Source of the DNA: Bacteroidales bacterium
GTDB lineage: Bacteria > Bacteroidota > Bacteroidia > Bacteroidales > P3
Assembly: GCA_017545365.1 (NCBI GenBank)
Contig: JAFWOP010000011.1
Location: 49,883 to 113,882 of the forward strand
Length of the DNA: 64,000 nucleotides
Direction of reading: 5' to 3'
Numbering within the stretch: position 1 is the stretch's first letter; each line of letters opens with the position of its first letter. Made by a program: the position numbers and the translations under genes. The notes beneath the pieces were generated by a model. It did no database searches and was not told where the DNA came from. It saw only the letters and a program-made list of their open reading frames with translations. Of this stretch, positions 33,681 through 42,769 are shown piece after piece.

Positions 33681-33707
33681 CCTTTCCGCATCTTGTATGC
33701 GGAAAGG
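33681..33707 (+). terminator. Hairpin after the META-like lipoprotein gene
   Basis: CCTTTCCGCAT (33681-33691) pairs perfectly with ATGCGGAAAGG (33697-33707), followed by ttgttgtgt. It begins 5 bp after the stop. Confidence 0.7.
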
Positions 33708-33730
33708 TTGTTGTGTCTCCATGGTGTGAG

Positions 33731-33755
33731 TGTTCGGCTTATGCGAAGCCGAACA
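33731..33755. terminator. Hairpin shared by the lipoprotein and a small minus-strand gene
   Basis: TGTTCGGCTT (33731-33740) pairs with AAGCCGAACA (33746-33755). In the plus direction it is followed by tttta. In the minus direction it covers the stop of the 39-aa gene, the same arrangement as at 19513-19548. Confidence 0.6.
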
Positions 33756-33858
33756 TTTTATGTACAATTTGATGGCTGTGAATATACCATACGATTAACG
33801 CCATCAGGATTGTCAGCCCAATGCCCAGCCAGATATATATTTTCTTGTCCTCTTCCAT
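33739..33858 (-). CDS. Possible 39-aa single-span membrane protein
   Basis: A short frame encodes a charged start (MEEDKKIY), one strongly hydrophobic helix (IWLGIGLTILMALIVWYI) and a short basic tail ending GFA. The stop falls inside a perfect hairpin, as for the gene at 18947. Nothing else explains this stretch between convergent units. There is no clear ribosome-binding site, which is normal in this phylum. Small membrane peptides are often missed; toxin or regulatory roles are possible but unsupported. Confidence 0.4.
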   Translation of the reverse strand: MEEDKKIYIWLGIGLTILMALIVWYIHSHQIVHKMFGFA

Positions 33859-34085
33859 TTGATACAGGTTGTCTTATTCTATCACTTACGGTATAACTCA
33901 TTTTTGTGCGCATTATTGCATGGCCGTTCAAAAAAATGTGCAGTCCCTCAGCCAACCCGTTTCCGTCCTGCTTTCGTTCAATGTAAGTGCCGAGTAGTGT
34001 CTTTATATGTCTTTTTTAGGGCAGGAAGCCCTACAGATGTACTACTGTTGTACTATTGTTATTTTAGAAGTGGCGAAGACGGGGT

Positions 34086-36071
34086 TTAGTCGGTTTGGGC
34101 GAGGGCATTGGTACGCACTACGAGGCTGTTGCTTATCATCCGCTGCATATAGGATTGTATGACGGCTTTGGCAAAGGTGGTGAGGGTGTCGCAGGCGGGC
34201 GGGGGTGTCTGGTTGTTGGACAGAAGGTTGTGGTGCTGCTGTGGGTCGGCGGCCAGATTGTAGAGGGCGGTGGGGGTTGTGCCGTCGAAGAGGAGCAGGT
34301 GGTGGTTCTTGACCAATTGGTAGACGCCGCCAGAGTAGTGGATGGCCCAGGTGCTGTCGGCAGGGGTGCGCAGGAGGTCGATGCCGAAGGCGATGTAGGG
34401 GTTGGGGTAGCCGAGGAGGCCCAGGAGGGTGGGCATAATGTCGGTCTGCTGTGCGATGGCGGGGCTGTTGTCGCGCGGCAGTTGGCCCGAGGGGTCGAAG
34501 AGGATGATGGGCACGCGGTAGGGGCCGAGGGCGTTGTTGTAGGCGGGTTGCTGTGAGTGGTTGGTGTGGTCGGCGGTGATGACGAAGAGGGTGTTGCGGT
34601 ACCAGGGCATCTGGCTGGCGGTGCGGAAGAAGTGGCGCAGGGCGTGGTCGACATAGCGGATGCAGGAGTACATGGGGTGGCCGTCGGCGTGCAGCGAGTC
34701 CCGGTAGCGGTCGGGGATGACGAAGGGGTGGTGCGAGGTGGCGGTGAAGAGGGCGGTGCAGAAGGGCTGGGGCAGGGTGTCGAGGGTGAGTGCGAAGTAT
34801 TGCAGGAATTCTTCGTCCCAGATGGCCCAGGTGCCGTCGAAGTCGTCGCGCCCATGGAATCGGGGGTCGGCGTTGTACTCGTTGCGGCCATAGTAGTGCT
34901 GGAAACCGGTGGTGCGGGCAAAGGCTTGGAATCCCATGGAGCTGTTCTCGGCCCCATGGAAGAAGGCGGTGGTGTAGCCTTCGCGCGCCAGCTCCCCGGC
35001 GATGCCGCTGACGTTGTTGAGCGAGTAGTTGGTGACGAAGAAGGGTTCGACGAACATGGGGATGCCGCTGAGGATGGAGGGCATGGCGTCGATGCTCTTG
35101 CGTCCGTTGGCAAAGGAGTTTTGGAAGGTGAGGCTGTGGCCGATGAGTGAGTCGAGGAAGGGGGTCTGGCAGGGGTAGCTGTTGTAGTAGCCGATATATT
35201 CTTGGGCCAGGGATTCTACGATGAGGATGACGACGTTCTTGGAATTGAGAGTTGAGAATTGGGAATTGAGATTTTGGGCTGGCGCAGTCATTCCTATGTG
35301 GATTGGGCTGTAGAGCTTGTCCAGCTGGTCGTTGGTGTAATACTGTGGGTCGGCGAAAGTGGTCTTGCCCATGGTGCGGATGAGTGAGAAGGGGGTGTTG
35401 AGCACGATGGCGGCCTGCGATGGCTGGTTGACGTACTGGTTGGCGTTGCTGATGGTGATGGGGCGGATGGCGGTGGAGGCACCGCCACGCATGGCGATGA
35501 TGCTGAGGGGGAGGAAGAGGAGGATGGCGAGGGCGTTGGCAAGATAGTGTGCCGAGGGTCGGGCGAAGGGTTTGGCGGGCCGGTACAGCAGGATGAGGGC
35601 GGCGATGAAGAGCAGGCCTATGAGTACGAGGTACCAATGGCCTATGAGCTCCACGCCTACGATGTCGCCCAGGTTGTTCTCTTGTGAGAATTCGGAGAAG
35701 AAGGTCCAGGTGGTGCGCCGGCCTGTGTAGCGCGAGTAGACGGTGTCCACCAGGTTGATGACGAGCATGAAGGCGTTGACGACAACGAAGACTATTTTGG
35801 CCACCAGCTGCCAGGGGCGTGAGGCGTACCATTTGCGGGGCCAGGGGAGGAGGATGAGGGCGGCGTAGAGGAGGTTGGTGTAGAAGATGGCAGAGGAGTC
35901 GAAGATGAAGCCTCCTCGGAGGAGTTGGGTGACGGAGAGCTGCTGCCACCCTGCGGCGTAGAGGTCCCAGAATTCTATGATATACACTACACGGCAGAGC
36001 ATGTAGAGCAGGTACACCAGTGCGAGGTTCAGGACGAGGGCCAGAGGGGGTGGTAGGGGGCGGGTTCTCAT
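34086..36071 (-). CDS. LTA-synthase-like membrane sulfatase/phosphotransferase (copy 2)
   Basis: This 661-aa protein has five N-terminal transmembrane helices and an extracytoplasmic alkaline-phosphatase-fold domain from about residue 265. Landmarks are NVVILIVESLAQEYIGYYN (metal-binding Glu), NGRKSIDAMPSILSGIPMF with the likely nucleophile Ser, and VITADHTN (metal ligands). The family moves phosphoglycerol or phosphoethanolamine groups onto envelope glycans or lipids. The start at ATG 36071 matches the paralogue. The linker before the catalytic domain is written by the gaattgag repeat (LNSQFSTLNSK). It is the last gene of the envelope run. Confidence 0.85.
   Translation of the reverse strand: MRTRPLPPPLALVLNLALVYLLYMLCRVVYIIEFWDLYAAGWQQLSVTQLLRGGFIFDSSAIFYTNLLYAALILLPWPRKWYASRPWQLVAKIVFVVVNAFMLVINLVDTVYSRYTGRRTTWTFFSEFSQENNLGDIVGVELIGHWYLVLIGLLFIAALILLYRPAKPFARPSAHYLANALAILLFLPLSIIAMRGGASTAIRPITISNANQYVNQPSQAAIVLNTPFSLIRTMGKTTFADPQYYTNDQLDKLYSPIHIGMTAPAQNLNSQFSTLNSKNVVILIVESLAQEYIGYYNSYPCQTPFLDSLIGHSLTFQNSFANGRKSIDAMPSILSGIPMFVEPFFVTNYSLNNVSGIAGELAREGYTTAFFHGAENSSMGFQAFARTTGFQHYYGRNEYNADPRFHGRDDFDGTWAIWDEEFLQYFALTLDTLPQPFCTALFTATSHHPFVIPDRYRDSLHADGHPMYSCIRYVDHALRHFFRTASQMPWYRNTLFVITADHTNHSQQPAYNNALGPYRVPIILFDPSGQLPRDNSPAIAQQTDIMPTLLGLLGYPNPYIAFGIDLLRTPADSTWAIHYSGGVYQLVKNHHLLLFDGTTPTALYNLAADPQQHHNLLSNNQTPPPACDTLTTFAKAVIQSYMQRMISNSLVVRTNALAQTD
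35241..35273. repeat. gaattgag word repeat (family D) inside the sulfatase gene
   Basis: ggaattgagagttgagaattgg and following words form a short repeat that is in frame and encodes LNSQFSTLNS just before the catalytic domain. A near-identical copy is in the paralogue at 37242. Confidence 0.85.
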
Positions 36072-36090
36072 TGTTTGTTTTGGTTTTTTT

Positions 36091-36136
36091 CTAGTATTTT
36101 CTAGTATTGCTAGTATCACTAGTATTACTAGTTTTT
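36091..36136. repeat. 9-bp tandem repeat (ctagtat type) between the sulfatase genes
   Basis: Five units starting ctagt lie at 36091, 36101, 36110, 36119 and 36128. They fill the gap between the two genes and reach the stop of the upstream one. Similar CTAG-centred nonamers occur at 46431-46484 and 48528-48553. Confidence 0.85.
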
Positions 36137-38051
36137 ATTGGGGGGTTAGGTGGTTGGTTATCATGCGCTGCATGTAGGCTTGGATGATGGCCTTGAGGTG
36201 GTCGGCAGGGGTGGAGGGTGTGAGCTGGTTGTGCTTCAGCAGGGGGTCGTCGGTCAGGTTGTAGAGGCCTACGGCTTTCTGCCCGTCGAAGAGCAGGAGC
36301 GAGTCACCCTGTACGTATTGGTATACGCCGTTGGTGTAGCTGACGGCCCAGGTGTCGTGAGGCGGGGTGTTCAGTATGTCGATGCCGAAGGCGATGTAGG
36401 GTTGTGTGCAGCCGAGGAGGGTGAGGAGGGTGGGCATGATGTCGATTTGCTGCATGACGGCGGGACTGGTGCCGCGGGGCAGCTGGCTGGAGGGGTCGAA
36501 GAGGAGGATGGGGACGCGGAAACGTCCGAGGTCGGTTTTGTACTCTTCCACCTCGCCGGTGTTGGTGTGGTCAGCGGTGATGACGAAGAGGGTGTTGGTG
36601 TACCAGGGCATTTGGCTGGCGGTGTGGAAGAATTGGTGCAGGGCGTGGTCGGAATAGCGGATGGTGCGGTAGATGGGGAGGCTGCCCGATTCGAACTGCC
36701 CCTGATAGCGGGCGGGGACGGCGAAAGGATGGTGCGAGGTGGCGGTGAAGAGGGCGGTGCAGAAGGGCTGGGGCAGGGTGTCGAGCATGAGGGCGAAGTA
36801 TTGCAGGAACTCTTCGTCCCAGATGGCCCAGGAACCGTCGAAGTCGTCGTGGCCATGGAAACGTGGGTCGAGGCAGTATTCGTCCATGCCGTAGTATTGT
36901 TCGAAGCCTACCGACTGGCTGTAGGAGCGGAAACCCATGGAGGCGTTGTCGGCCCCGTGGAAGAAGGCAGTGCGGTAGCCCTGAGGGGCGAGGTAAGAGG
37001 CTATGGAGCCGACTTCGTTGTTGGCGTAGCGGGTCAGGATGAAGGGTTCGACGAACATGGGTATGCTGCTGAGGATGGAGGGCAGGGCATCGATGCTCTT
37101 GCGACCGTTGGCGTAGCTGCGGCGGAAGGTGAGGCTTTGGGCGGCAAGGGAGTCGAGGAAGGGGGTGTGGCCGTGGCCGTCGTTGAAGTAGCCCCAGTAT
37201 TCTTCGCCGAAGGATTCGAGGATGAGGATGACGACGTTTTTGGAATTGAGAGTTGAGAATTGAGAATTGAGATTATTTGCTGGCGCGTTTATTCCCTCAT
37301 TGTGGATGGGAGTATAGAGGCTGTTGAGTTTTTCTTCGGTGAAGTATTGTGGGTCGGCGAAGGTGGTCTTGCCGATGGTGCGGATGAGGGTGAAGGGGGT
37401 GTTGAGGACGATGTTGGCCTCTTTGGGGTGGTTGACGTAGCCGTTGGCATCGGAGAGGCTGAGGGGGCGGTGGTAGGTGAGGCCGCCACGTATGCCTACA
37501 AAGACGAGCAGCAGGGCCAGCAGGGTGGCGGTGGTGCCCAGCAGGCGACGGCGTTTGGGCGGGCGGCTGTCGGGCTTCAGGTCGCGGTAAAGGAACAGCA
37601 GGGCGGCAAGGAACGCCACACCGATGAGGAGCAGGTACCAGTGGTTGACAAGCTCGGTGAAGAAGATATGCCCCAGGTTGCCTTCGTCGGCAAATTCGGC
37701 GAAGAAGGAGCTGGTGGTACGACGTCCGGTGTAGCGGGAGTAGACGGTGTCCACCAGGTTGAGCCAAAGGGCCAGCGTGTTGACGACGACGAAGAGTGTT
37801 TTGGCCACCAGCCGCCAAGGACGGCTGTCGCGCACACGTGGGGACAGCGGCAGCAGGCACATCAGTATGTAGGGGAGGTTGGTGTAGCAGATGGCGGCGG
37901 TGTCGAACCGTAGGCCGCCCCAAAACAGCCGCCAGTGGTTCAGCTGCTGCCATTCGGCTCCATAGAGGTCCCAGAATTCGCAGAGGTATACCACCCGGCA
38001 GAGGAAGTAGAGCAGGAAGAGGAGCAGCAGGTTATGGAGCAGCGACTTCAT
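36135..38051 (-). CDS. LTA-synthase-like membrane sulfatase/phosphotransferase (copy 1)
   Basis: This 638-aa protein is a close paralogue of the next gene, with the same five membrane helices and motifs (NVVILILESFGEEYWGYFN; NGRKSIDALPSILSSIPMF; VITADHTN). Tandem duplication is clear: long stretches around FDGTWAIWDEEFLQYFALTL are nearly identical between the copies. Both have the LNSQFSTLNSK linker, so the repeat probably entered before duplication or was homogenised after. It follows the MBOAT gene by 6 bp. Confidence 0.85.
   Translation of the reverse strand: MKSLLHNLLLLFLLYFLCRVVYLCEFWDLYGAEWQQLNHWRLFWGGLRFDTAAICYTNLPYILMCLLPLSPRVRDSRPWRLVAKTLFVVVNTLALWLNLVDTVYSRYTGRRTTSSFFAEFADEGNLGHIFFTELVNHWYLLLIGVAFLAALLFLYRDLKPDSRPPKRRRLLGTTATLLALLLVFVGIRGGLTYHRPLSLSDANGYVNHPKEANIVLNTPFTLIRTIGKTTFADPQYFTEEKLNSLYTPIHNEGINAPANNLNSQFSTLNSKNVVILILESFGEEYWGYFNDGHGHTPFLDSLAAQSLTFRRSYANGRKSIDALPSILSSIPMFVEPFILTRYANNEVGSIASYLAPQGYRTAFFHGADNASMGFRSYSQSVGFEQYYGMDEYCLDPRFHGHDDFDGSWAIWDEEFLQYFALMLDTLPQPFCTALFTATSHHPFAVPARYQGQFESGSLPIYRTIRYSDHALHQFFHTASQMPWYTNTLFVITADHTNTGEVEEYKTDLGRFRVPILLFDPSSQLPRGTSPAVMQQIDIMPTLLTLLGCTQPYIAFGIDILNTPPHDTWAVSYTNGVYQYVQGDSLLLFDGQKAVGLYNLTDDPLLKHNQLTPSTPADHLKAIIQAYMQRMITNHLTPQ
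37242..37274. repeat. gaattgag word repeat (family D) inside the paralogous sulfatase gene
   Basis: Same position and frame as the copy at 35241; it encodes LNSQFSTLNS. Confidence 0.85.
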
Positions 38052-38057
38052 AGGGGA

Positions 38058-39965
38058 CTAGAATTGGAAGTAGATGAACGGTTGCAGGTCGGCAGTGACA
38101 AACTGGTAGAGGACGAACACCCCTGCCACGACGGCCAGAAGCATCATCCACAAGGGCATTTGGGCAAACCAGAGGCGGTAGCGGCGTTTGAAGCGTTCGG
38201 GCAGCCAGTGGATTATCATGCCGACGAGGAAGAGGACGAACACGGCGGAGTAGTGCTGCACGATGTCGGGTATCTGTTGCAGGTTCCATTGTCCGCCGAT
38301 GCGTTCCACCATCTGGGTGGCGGTGCGCCACGCCACTTCGTTGGCTTCGGCGGGGTCGAGGTTGGAGCCGCTGCGGAAGAAGAGGCGGGTGAAGCTGATG
38401 AATATGAAGGTGAGGAAGGTGTTCCACACCAGGATAAGACCGTTTTTGAATTTGGAGGGACGGTAACGGCGGCCGCCGAAGGCAGGCACCAGGTGGAGCA
38501 GTATGATGGCGGCGGCAATGACCATGAAGGCGAAGTGGAACATGCTCAGCACCGGGATGGGGTAGTAGTGGTAAGCCGCCTTGACGGCAATGTATACCAG
38601 TGCGATGACCAGTATGCGTACCCACGGTCCCCATTTCTTCCAGCTCTTGTAGACGAGGATGCCCAGGCCGTTGAGGGCACCCCAGGTGATGAAGTTGAAC
38701 GAGGCGCCGTGCCACATGCCGCCGAGGAGCATGGTGTCGAAGTTGTTGAGGTTGGTGTTGAAGTCCTTGCGGTGGCGGGGGAAGATGAGGTACACCACCG
38801 AGAGCACCAGCACTGCGGCGGTGGCGGCGAGGGTCACCCAGCGGGTCTTCGCCATCAGCACCACCACCAGCAACATGATGGTGGGGATGAGGTAGGTGCC
38901 GAGGGTGCTGTTGCGGTTGCCGCCCAAAGGGATGTAGAGGTAGTCCTTGAGCCAGTTGCTGAGTGAGATGTGCCAGCGTTTCCAAAAGCCAGCGGGGTTG
39001 GTGGCTTTGTAGGGCGAGCGGAAGTTGGTGGGGAGGTAGAAGCCCATGAGCATGGCCACACCGATGGCAATGTCGGTATAGCCGGAGAAGTCGGCATAGA
39101 CCTGCAGGGAGTAGATGAGGAGGGCGGAGAAGTTTTCGAAGGGGGTGTAGAGGAGGGGGTTCTCGAAGATGCGGTCGACGAACGAGACGGCCAAGTAGTC
39201 GCTGAGGATAAGCTTCTTGAAGAGGCCGTTCATTATCCAGAAGACGGCGATGCCGAATTGGCGTCGGCTGAGGAAGTAGGGCTTGTAGAGCTGCGGCACG
39301 AACTGGTCGGCGCGGATGATGGGGCCTGCCACCAGCTGGGGGAAGAAGGTGGTGTAGAAGCCAAAGTCGAGGATGTTGTCGGCATGGCGCACCTTGCCTT
39401 TGTAGACATCGACAATGTAGCTGATGTTTTGGAAGGTAAAGAAGCTGATGCCGACAGGGAGAAGGATGGCGTTGGCAATGGAGTAGTGGGTGGAGGCGAT
39501 GGTGTTGAAAATGTCGGTGAAGAAGTAGGCATACTTGAAGTAGCAGAGCACGCACAGATTGATGATTACACCGGCAATCATGAGGTTTTTACGGAATCGT
39601 TGGGTCGACTTGCCCGTGGAGGCCTGGCGGTAGGCCAGATTGTCGAACCAGATGCCCAACAGGTATCCCACGATGGTGGAGAAGATGAGGAGCGCCACGT
39701 AGTTGCCCGAGGTCTTGTAGTAGAAGAAGAGGCTGACGAGGAAGAGGTAGCCGTTGCGCCAGAGACGGCGTGCCTTGCTGATGCGTTGGCCGGTGGGCAG
39801 GTGGGTGAGTTTGCGCCGCTCGTGCTTCTCGCCGATGGACACAATCAGGCAGAAGCCGAAGTAGGCAATGAAGAAGAAGGCCCAGAAGTGGAACTGGGTG
39901 AAGAGCAGCGGGTGGGAGCTGTCGAAGGCGAAGAGGTTAGTCAGGTATGTAAGGAAATCTGTCAC
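38058..39965 (-). CDS. MBOAT-family O-acyltransferase (AlgI/PatA-like)
   Basis: This 635-aa polytopic protein is of the membrane-bound O-acyltransferase family, which takes acyl groups (usually acetyl) across the inner membrane for transfer to polysaccharides or peptidoglycan. Signatures include LPVGISFFTFQNISYIVDVY, PQLVAGPIIRADQF, FWKRWHISLSNWLKDYLYIP and the catalytic-His segment LGGMWHGASFNFITWGALNG. It overlaps the preceding SGNH gene by 29 bp. AlgI-type proteins normally pair with an SGNH-fold transferase; here two SGNH genes precede it. Confidence 0.93.
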   Translation of the reverse strand: MTDFLTYLTNLFAFDSSHPLLFTQFHFWAFFFIAYFGFCLIVSIGEKHERRKLTHLPTGQRISKARRLWRNGYLFLVSLFFYYKTSGNYVALLIFSTIVGYLLGIWFDNLAYRQASTGKSTQRFRKNLMIAGVIINLCVLCYFKYAYFFTDIFNTIASTHYSIANAILLPVGISFFTFQNISYIVDVYKGKVRHADNILDFGFYTTFFPQLVAGPIIRADQFVPQLYKPYFLSRRQFGIAVFWIMNGLFKKLILSDYLAVSFVDRIFENPLLYTPFENFSALLIYSLQVYADFSGYTDIAIGVAMLMGFYLPTNFRSPYKATNPAGFWKRWHISLSNWLKDYLYIPLGGNRNSTLGTYLIPTIMLLVVVLMAKTRWVTLAATAAVLVLSVVYLIFPRHRKDFNTNLNNFDTMLLGGMWHGASFNFITWGALNGLGILVYKSWKKWGPWVRILVIALVYIAVKAAYHYYPIPVLSMFHFAFMVIAAAIILLHLVPAFGGRRYRPSKFKNGLILVWNTFLTFIFISFTRLFFRSGSNLDPAEANEVAWRTATQMVERIGGQWNLQQIPDIVQHYSAVFVLFLVGMIIHWLPERFKRRYRLWFAQMPLWMMLLAVVAGVFVLYQFVTADLQPFIYFQF

Positions 39966-41373
39966 GTGATGATGCGGAGTTGGATGTGTTGGATTCGGAA
40001 GGGGTGGCTTCTATGTTGACCCTTTTGGTTTTGGGCTTGCGTCGCAACCCGCGGGGCAAGGGGCGCTCTTCGGTGGAGATATTGCTTGGCTTTTGGCTGT
40101 TGTTCTTGGATTGCGTGGAGTGCTGTTTGGAAGAGGCAGGTGGGGGCGTGTAGAGGCTGCGGCTGTTGTCCAGCTCGTGCATGAGGGCTTGGGAGAACAT
40201 GTCGCCCAGCAGCTGGTAGCCGGAGCGGGTGAAGTGGACTTTGTCTTTTTGGGCAAGGCCGGCCTTCTGCCATTTCTCCATGGACTGGAGGCCTCCCATG
40301 ATTTCGAACTGGTCCCACACGGCACCGCCGGTGAGTTCGGCCAGGCGGTAGCACACCTCGCGGACCTGCAGGCCGTTGCGGTTGACGGAGTAGGAGCGGC
40401 GGCCGGTTTTGCGGTAGCAGTCGTTGTTGGTGATGAAGACGAAGGCGCATTTGGGGTTGACGCTGCGGATGGAGTCGCACAGGCGCAGGTAGTTGTTCTT
40501 GAAGGCAACGGAGTCGAAGTCGGTGCCGTGAGCGTCGTTGATGCCGATGCCGAAGATGACGAGGTCGGGACGGATGAGGCGCAGGTCGTTGGTGAGGGCG
40601 CATTTGAGGTAGTCGGGCACTGCTGCGCCGTTGACGCCGATGGAGTGGTAGGTGATGCCGGGGTGGCGGCTGTCGAGCAGTACGCCGGTGAGGGTGAACT
40701 GCTGCCCCTCCTGACAGGGGATGATGATGTCGATGGAGTCCACCTCCTGTCTTAGGTTGAAGACGTAGCGGTGGAGGTTGGTGTCGATGTATGAGGGTGG
40801 GGTGTTGTTGTCGTCGTAGCGCAGGTAGGGTACGATGCCGTCGGTGGTGTAGCCCAGCACCACAACGCGTGAGACACCGTAGTCGATTTCTTTCTCGTTG
40901 GAGAGAATCTGGATAGAGGTGGGCATGTCATGGGCGGTGACGGAGATACCGCAGAGGCCCATTGGGTATTCGGGCTGCTTGTAGACGTTGCGGGTGAGGA
41001 TGACTTTTTCGAGGCAGTGCACCTTGTAGTCGGCTGGGTTGTTGCACTTGGCAGCAGCGGAGTAGGGGAAGAGGAGGCCGCGGCCTCTGACGAGGGTGGG
41101 GTAGGCGTTGAGGATGTTGGTGCGGATGCGGTGGGGGAGGGTGCCTGCCTGCACATGGGAGCCGCCGATGTGCATGATGCTGATGCTGCCCTGCCCGGTG
41201 GCGCAGACGTGGTGAAACTTCTGGAAGAAGGCGAGCATGGGGAGGGAGGTGCTGTCGTAGTGGAGGCAGTTGGCTTCGGGACGTATGAAAGGATAGTCCT
41301 GTGCCCGCAGCGGTGTGACGCAACAGAGGACTGCCAGTAGGCAAAGGGCCGTTAGGTGTTTATTCTTGCACAT
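39937..41373 (-). CDS. Secreted SGNH-fold hydrolase/transferase (second copy)
   Basis: This 478-aa protein has a signal peptide (cleavage near AQ-DYPF, residue 25). SGNH blocks are present: block I IMHIGGSHVQAG, block III IFGIGINDAHG, and block V DKVHFTRSGYQLLGD with the catalytic Asp-x-x-His. Block I has GGSH where GDS(H/Q) is usual, so the Asp next to the catalytic Ser is replaced by Gly. The tail after about 390 is Ser/Arg/Pro-rich. It likely acts with the MBOAT protein in O-acetyl transfer or removal in the periplasm. Confidence 0.82.
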   Translation of the reverse strand: MCKNKHLTALCLLAVLCCVTPLRAQDYPFIRPEANCLHYDSTSLPMLAFFQKFHHVCATGQGSISIMHIGGSHVQAGTLPHRIRTNILNAYPTLVRGRGLLFPYSAAAKCNNPADYKVHCLEKVILTRNVYKQPEYPMGLCGISVTAHDMPTSIQILSNEKEIDYGVSRVVVLGYTTDGIVPYLRYDDNNTPPSYIDTNLHRYVFNLRQEVDSIDIIIPCQEGQQFTLTGVLLDSRHPGITYHSIGVNGAAVPDYLKCALTNDLRLIRPDLVIFGIGINDAHGTDFDSVAFKNNYLRLCDSIRSVNPKCAFVFITNNDCYRKTGRRSYSVNRNGLQVREVCYRLAELTGGAVWDQFEIMGGLQSMEKWQKAGLAQKDKVHFTRSGYQLLGDMFSQALMHELDNSRSLYTPPPASSKQHSTQSKNNSQKPSNISTEERPLPRGLRRKPKTKRVNIEATPSESNTSNSASSRDRFPYIPD

Positions 41374-42769
41374 CGAGAACTTCCTTTCTCATCTTATAGA
41401 GTTTGTACATATTGTCGAAAGCATTTGACAGGCGGTCGCCCATGATGTCTACGCCGCGTTGCGAGAAGTGTATGTGGTCGGCTCCTCCCAACCCTTTCGC
41501 CACCCATGCGGGCATGGAGTTGCGGCCGCCCATGGCGTGGAAGATGCTCCAGAATGCCGCCCCATGGCTGTTGGCGGTGGTTTGCAACGACTCTACCACA
41601 TTGGGCAGCATGGGGTAGGTGTGGATTTCGCCTTCGATGTTGGCACACATGTCGGAAGGGCCGATGAAGAGTATCTTGGCGTGTGGGCAGCATTGGTGGA
41701 GGCGGTCGATTTGGTGGCCCATGTTGGTGCAGTAGGCATCAATCTGGCCTTGGGTGCGGAGGTAGGGTACCGAGTTGCCGCCGAACTGCATGATGATGAG
41801 GCCTACGTCCATCAGGTTGTAGGCGTCGGCCAGCTGCTGGCGGTTGATTTGGGTGAACTGATGGCCGGAGCAGCCGCGCATGGGTATGTTGTCCACTGCC
41901 ACGCCTGGGCCGTCGTCCACCAGCAGGCCATAGATGTCGGCATAGCCTGCGGCGGAGAGCCGCACGGAGGTGGTGGCGCTGTCCAGCCGCCATTCAAAGG
42001 CATGGACTCCTTCCACCTCGCAGGACTGGGTGTCGGTGTAGCCGCTCACGCGGTCGGTCAATGCCACCTTGAGGGGTCCCGGCCGGTTGCAGAAGAGCAT
42101 CTTGACCCGCGAGAATTGTCGCAGGCGGTTGTCGCAGCTGCGGTGGGTGCCGGCTGTGATGGTGCTCGTTGCCGAGCCGCCCACATAGAAGTCCTGCACC
42201 ATGGGGCCGTAGTTGCCGTTGGCGCGTGACACCGTGCTGTCGCCGAAGGGGGCCTGACGCACCAAAGCACCGGAGCCATAGGTGCTGACCGAGAGCGAGG
42301 GGATGAGGGTGGCGAAGGGCACTAGGCCAGGACCGCCGCCACCGAAATGGCTCTGCATATAGGCGCGCAGACGGTTGGTCATGCGGTCCATCTCGATTTG
42401 CGAATCGCCATAATGGACCAAGCGGATGGTGCGGCCGGTGGAGCGGGTGTTTTCGAGTTGTGCGAAAAGGTCGTCGAAGAAGCTGTCGTCGTTGTTGGGG
42501 AACCAGAAACGGGTGTCGCTGCTGTCGAGCTGGTGGCGGAAGTGCTCCAGAGAGTCCTGGTGGTTCTGCAACTCCACATTCAGCGAGTCCTGTCGTGCCA
42601 AGAAGGCATCCAGGTCGAGCTGTCGTTGGGGGTTGAGCACCTTGGTGAGCGAGGGGAAGTGAAGGCTTACAGGCCCCACGTGTAGCCCCTCTTTGGGGAA
42701 GAAGGCACAGAGGGCCGCAAGCAAGGCGATGGCAGAGGCTACGAACAGGAGCGTCTTATAGGATTTCAT
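41360..42769 (-). CDS. Secreted SGNH-fold hydrolase/transferase (first copy)
   Basis: This 469-aa protein is anchored by an N-terminal hydrophobic helix. It has block I LVHYGDSQIEMDRM, block III MQFGGNSVP and block V DHIHFSQRGVDIMGD, with all catalytic residues intact. Its ATG overlaps the lpxD stop (TGATG), and its end overlaps the next SGNH gene by 14 bp, so the group is tightly coupled. A coiled-coil stretch (QDSLNVELQNHQDSLEHF) precedes the domain. Confidence 0.85.
   Translation of the reverse strand: MKSYKTLLFVASAIALLAALCAFFPKEGLHVGPVSLHFPSLTKVLNPQRQLDLDAFLARQDSLNVELQNHQDSLEHFRHQLDSSDTRFWFPNNDDSFFDDLFAQLENTRSTGRTIRLVHYGDSQIEMDRMTNRLRAYMQSHFGGGGPGLVPFATLIPSLSVSTYGSGALVRQAPFGDSTVSRANGNYGPMVQDFYVGGSATSTITAGTHRSCDNRLRQFSRVKMLFCNRPGPLKVALTDRVSGYTDTQSCEVEGVHAFEWRLDSATTSVRLSAAGYADIYGLLVDDGPGVAVDNIPMRGCSGHQFTQINRQQLADAYNLMDVGLIIMQFGGNSVPYLRTQGQIDAYCTNMGHQIDRLHQCCPHAKILFIGPSDMCANIEGEIHTYPMLPNVVESLQTTANSHGAAFWSIFHAMGGRNSMPAWVAKGLGGADHIHFSQRGVDIMGDRLSNAFDNMYKLYKMRKEVLDVQE

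Noticed and set aside
34042..35949. 635-aa His/Pro/Arg-rich frame on the minus strand
   Set aside because: It is the alternate frame of the LTA-synthase-like gene, and its composition is not that of a natural protein.
36150..37256. 368-aa Gly/Val/Glu-rich frame on the plus strand
   Set aside because: Antisense shadow of the second sulfatase gene.
39081..40019. Gly/Glu/Val-rich plus-strand frame across the MBOAT gene
   Set aside because: Antisense to MBOAT and SGNH coding sequence that has clear family motifs.
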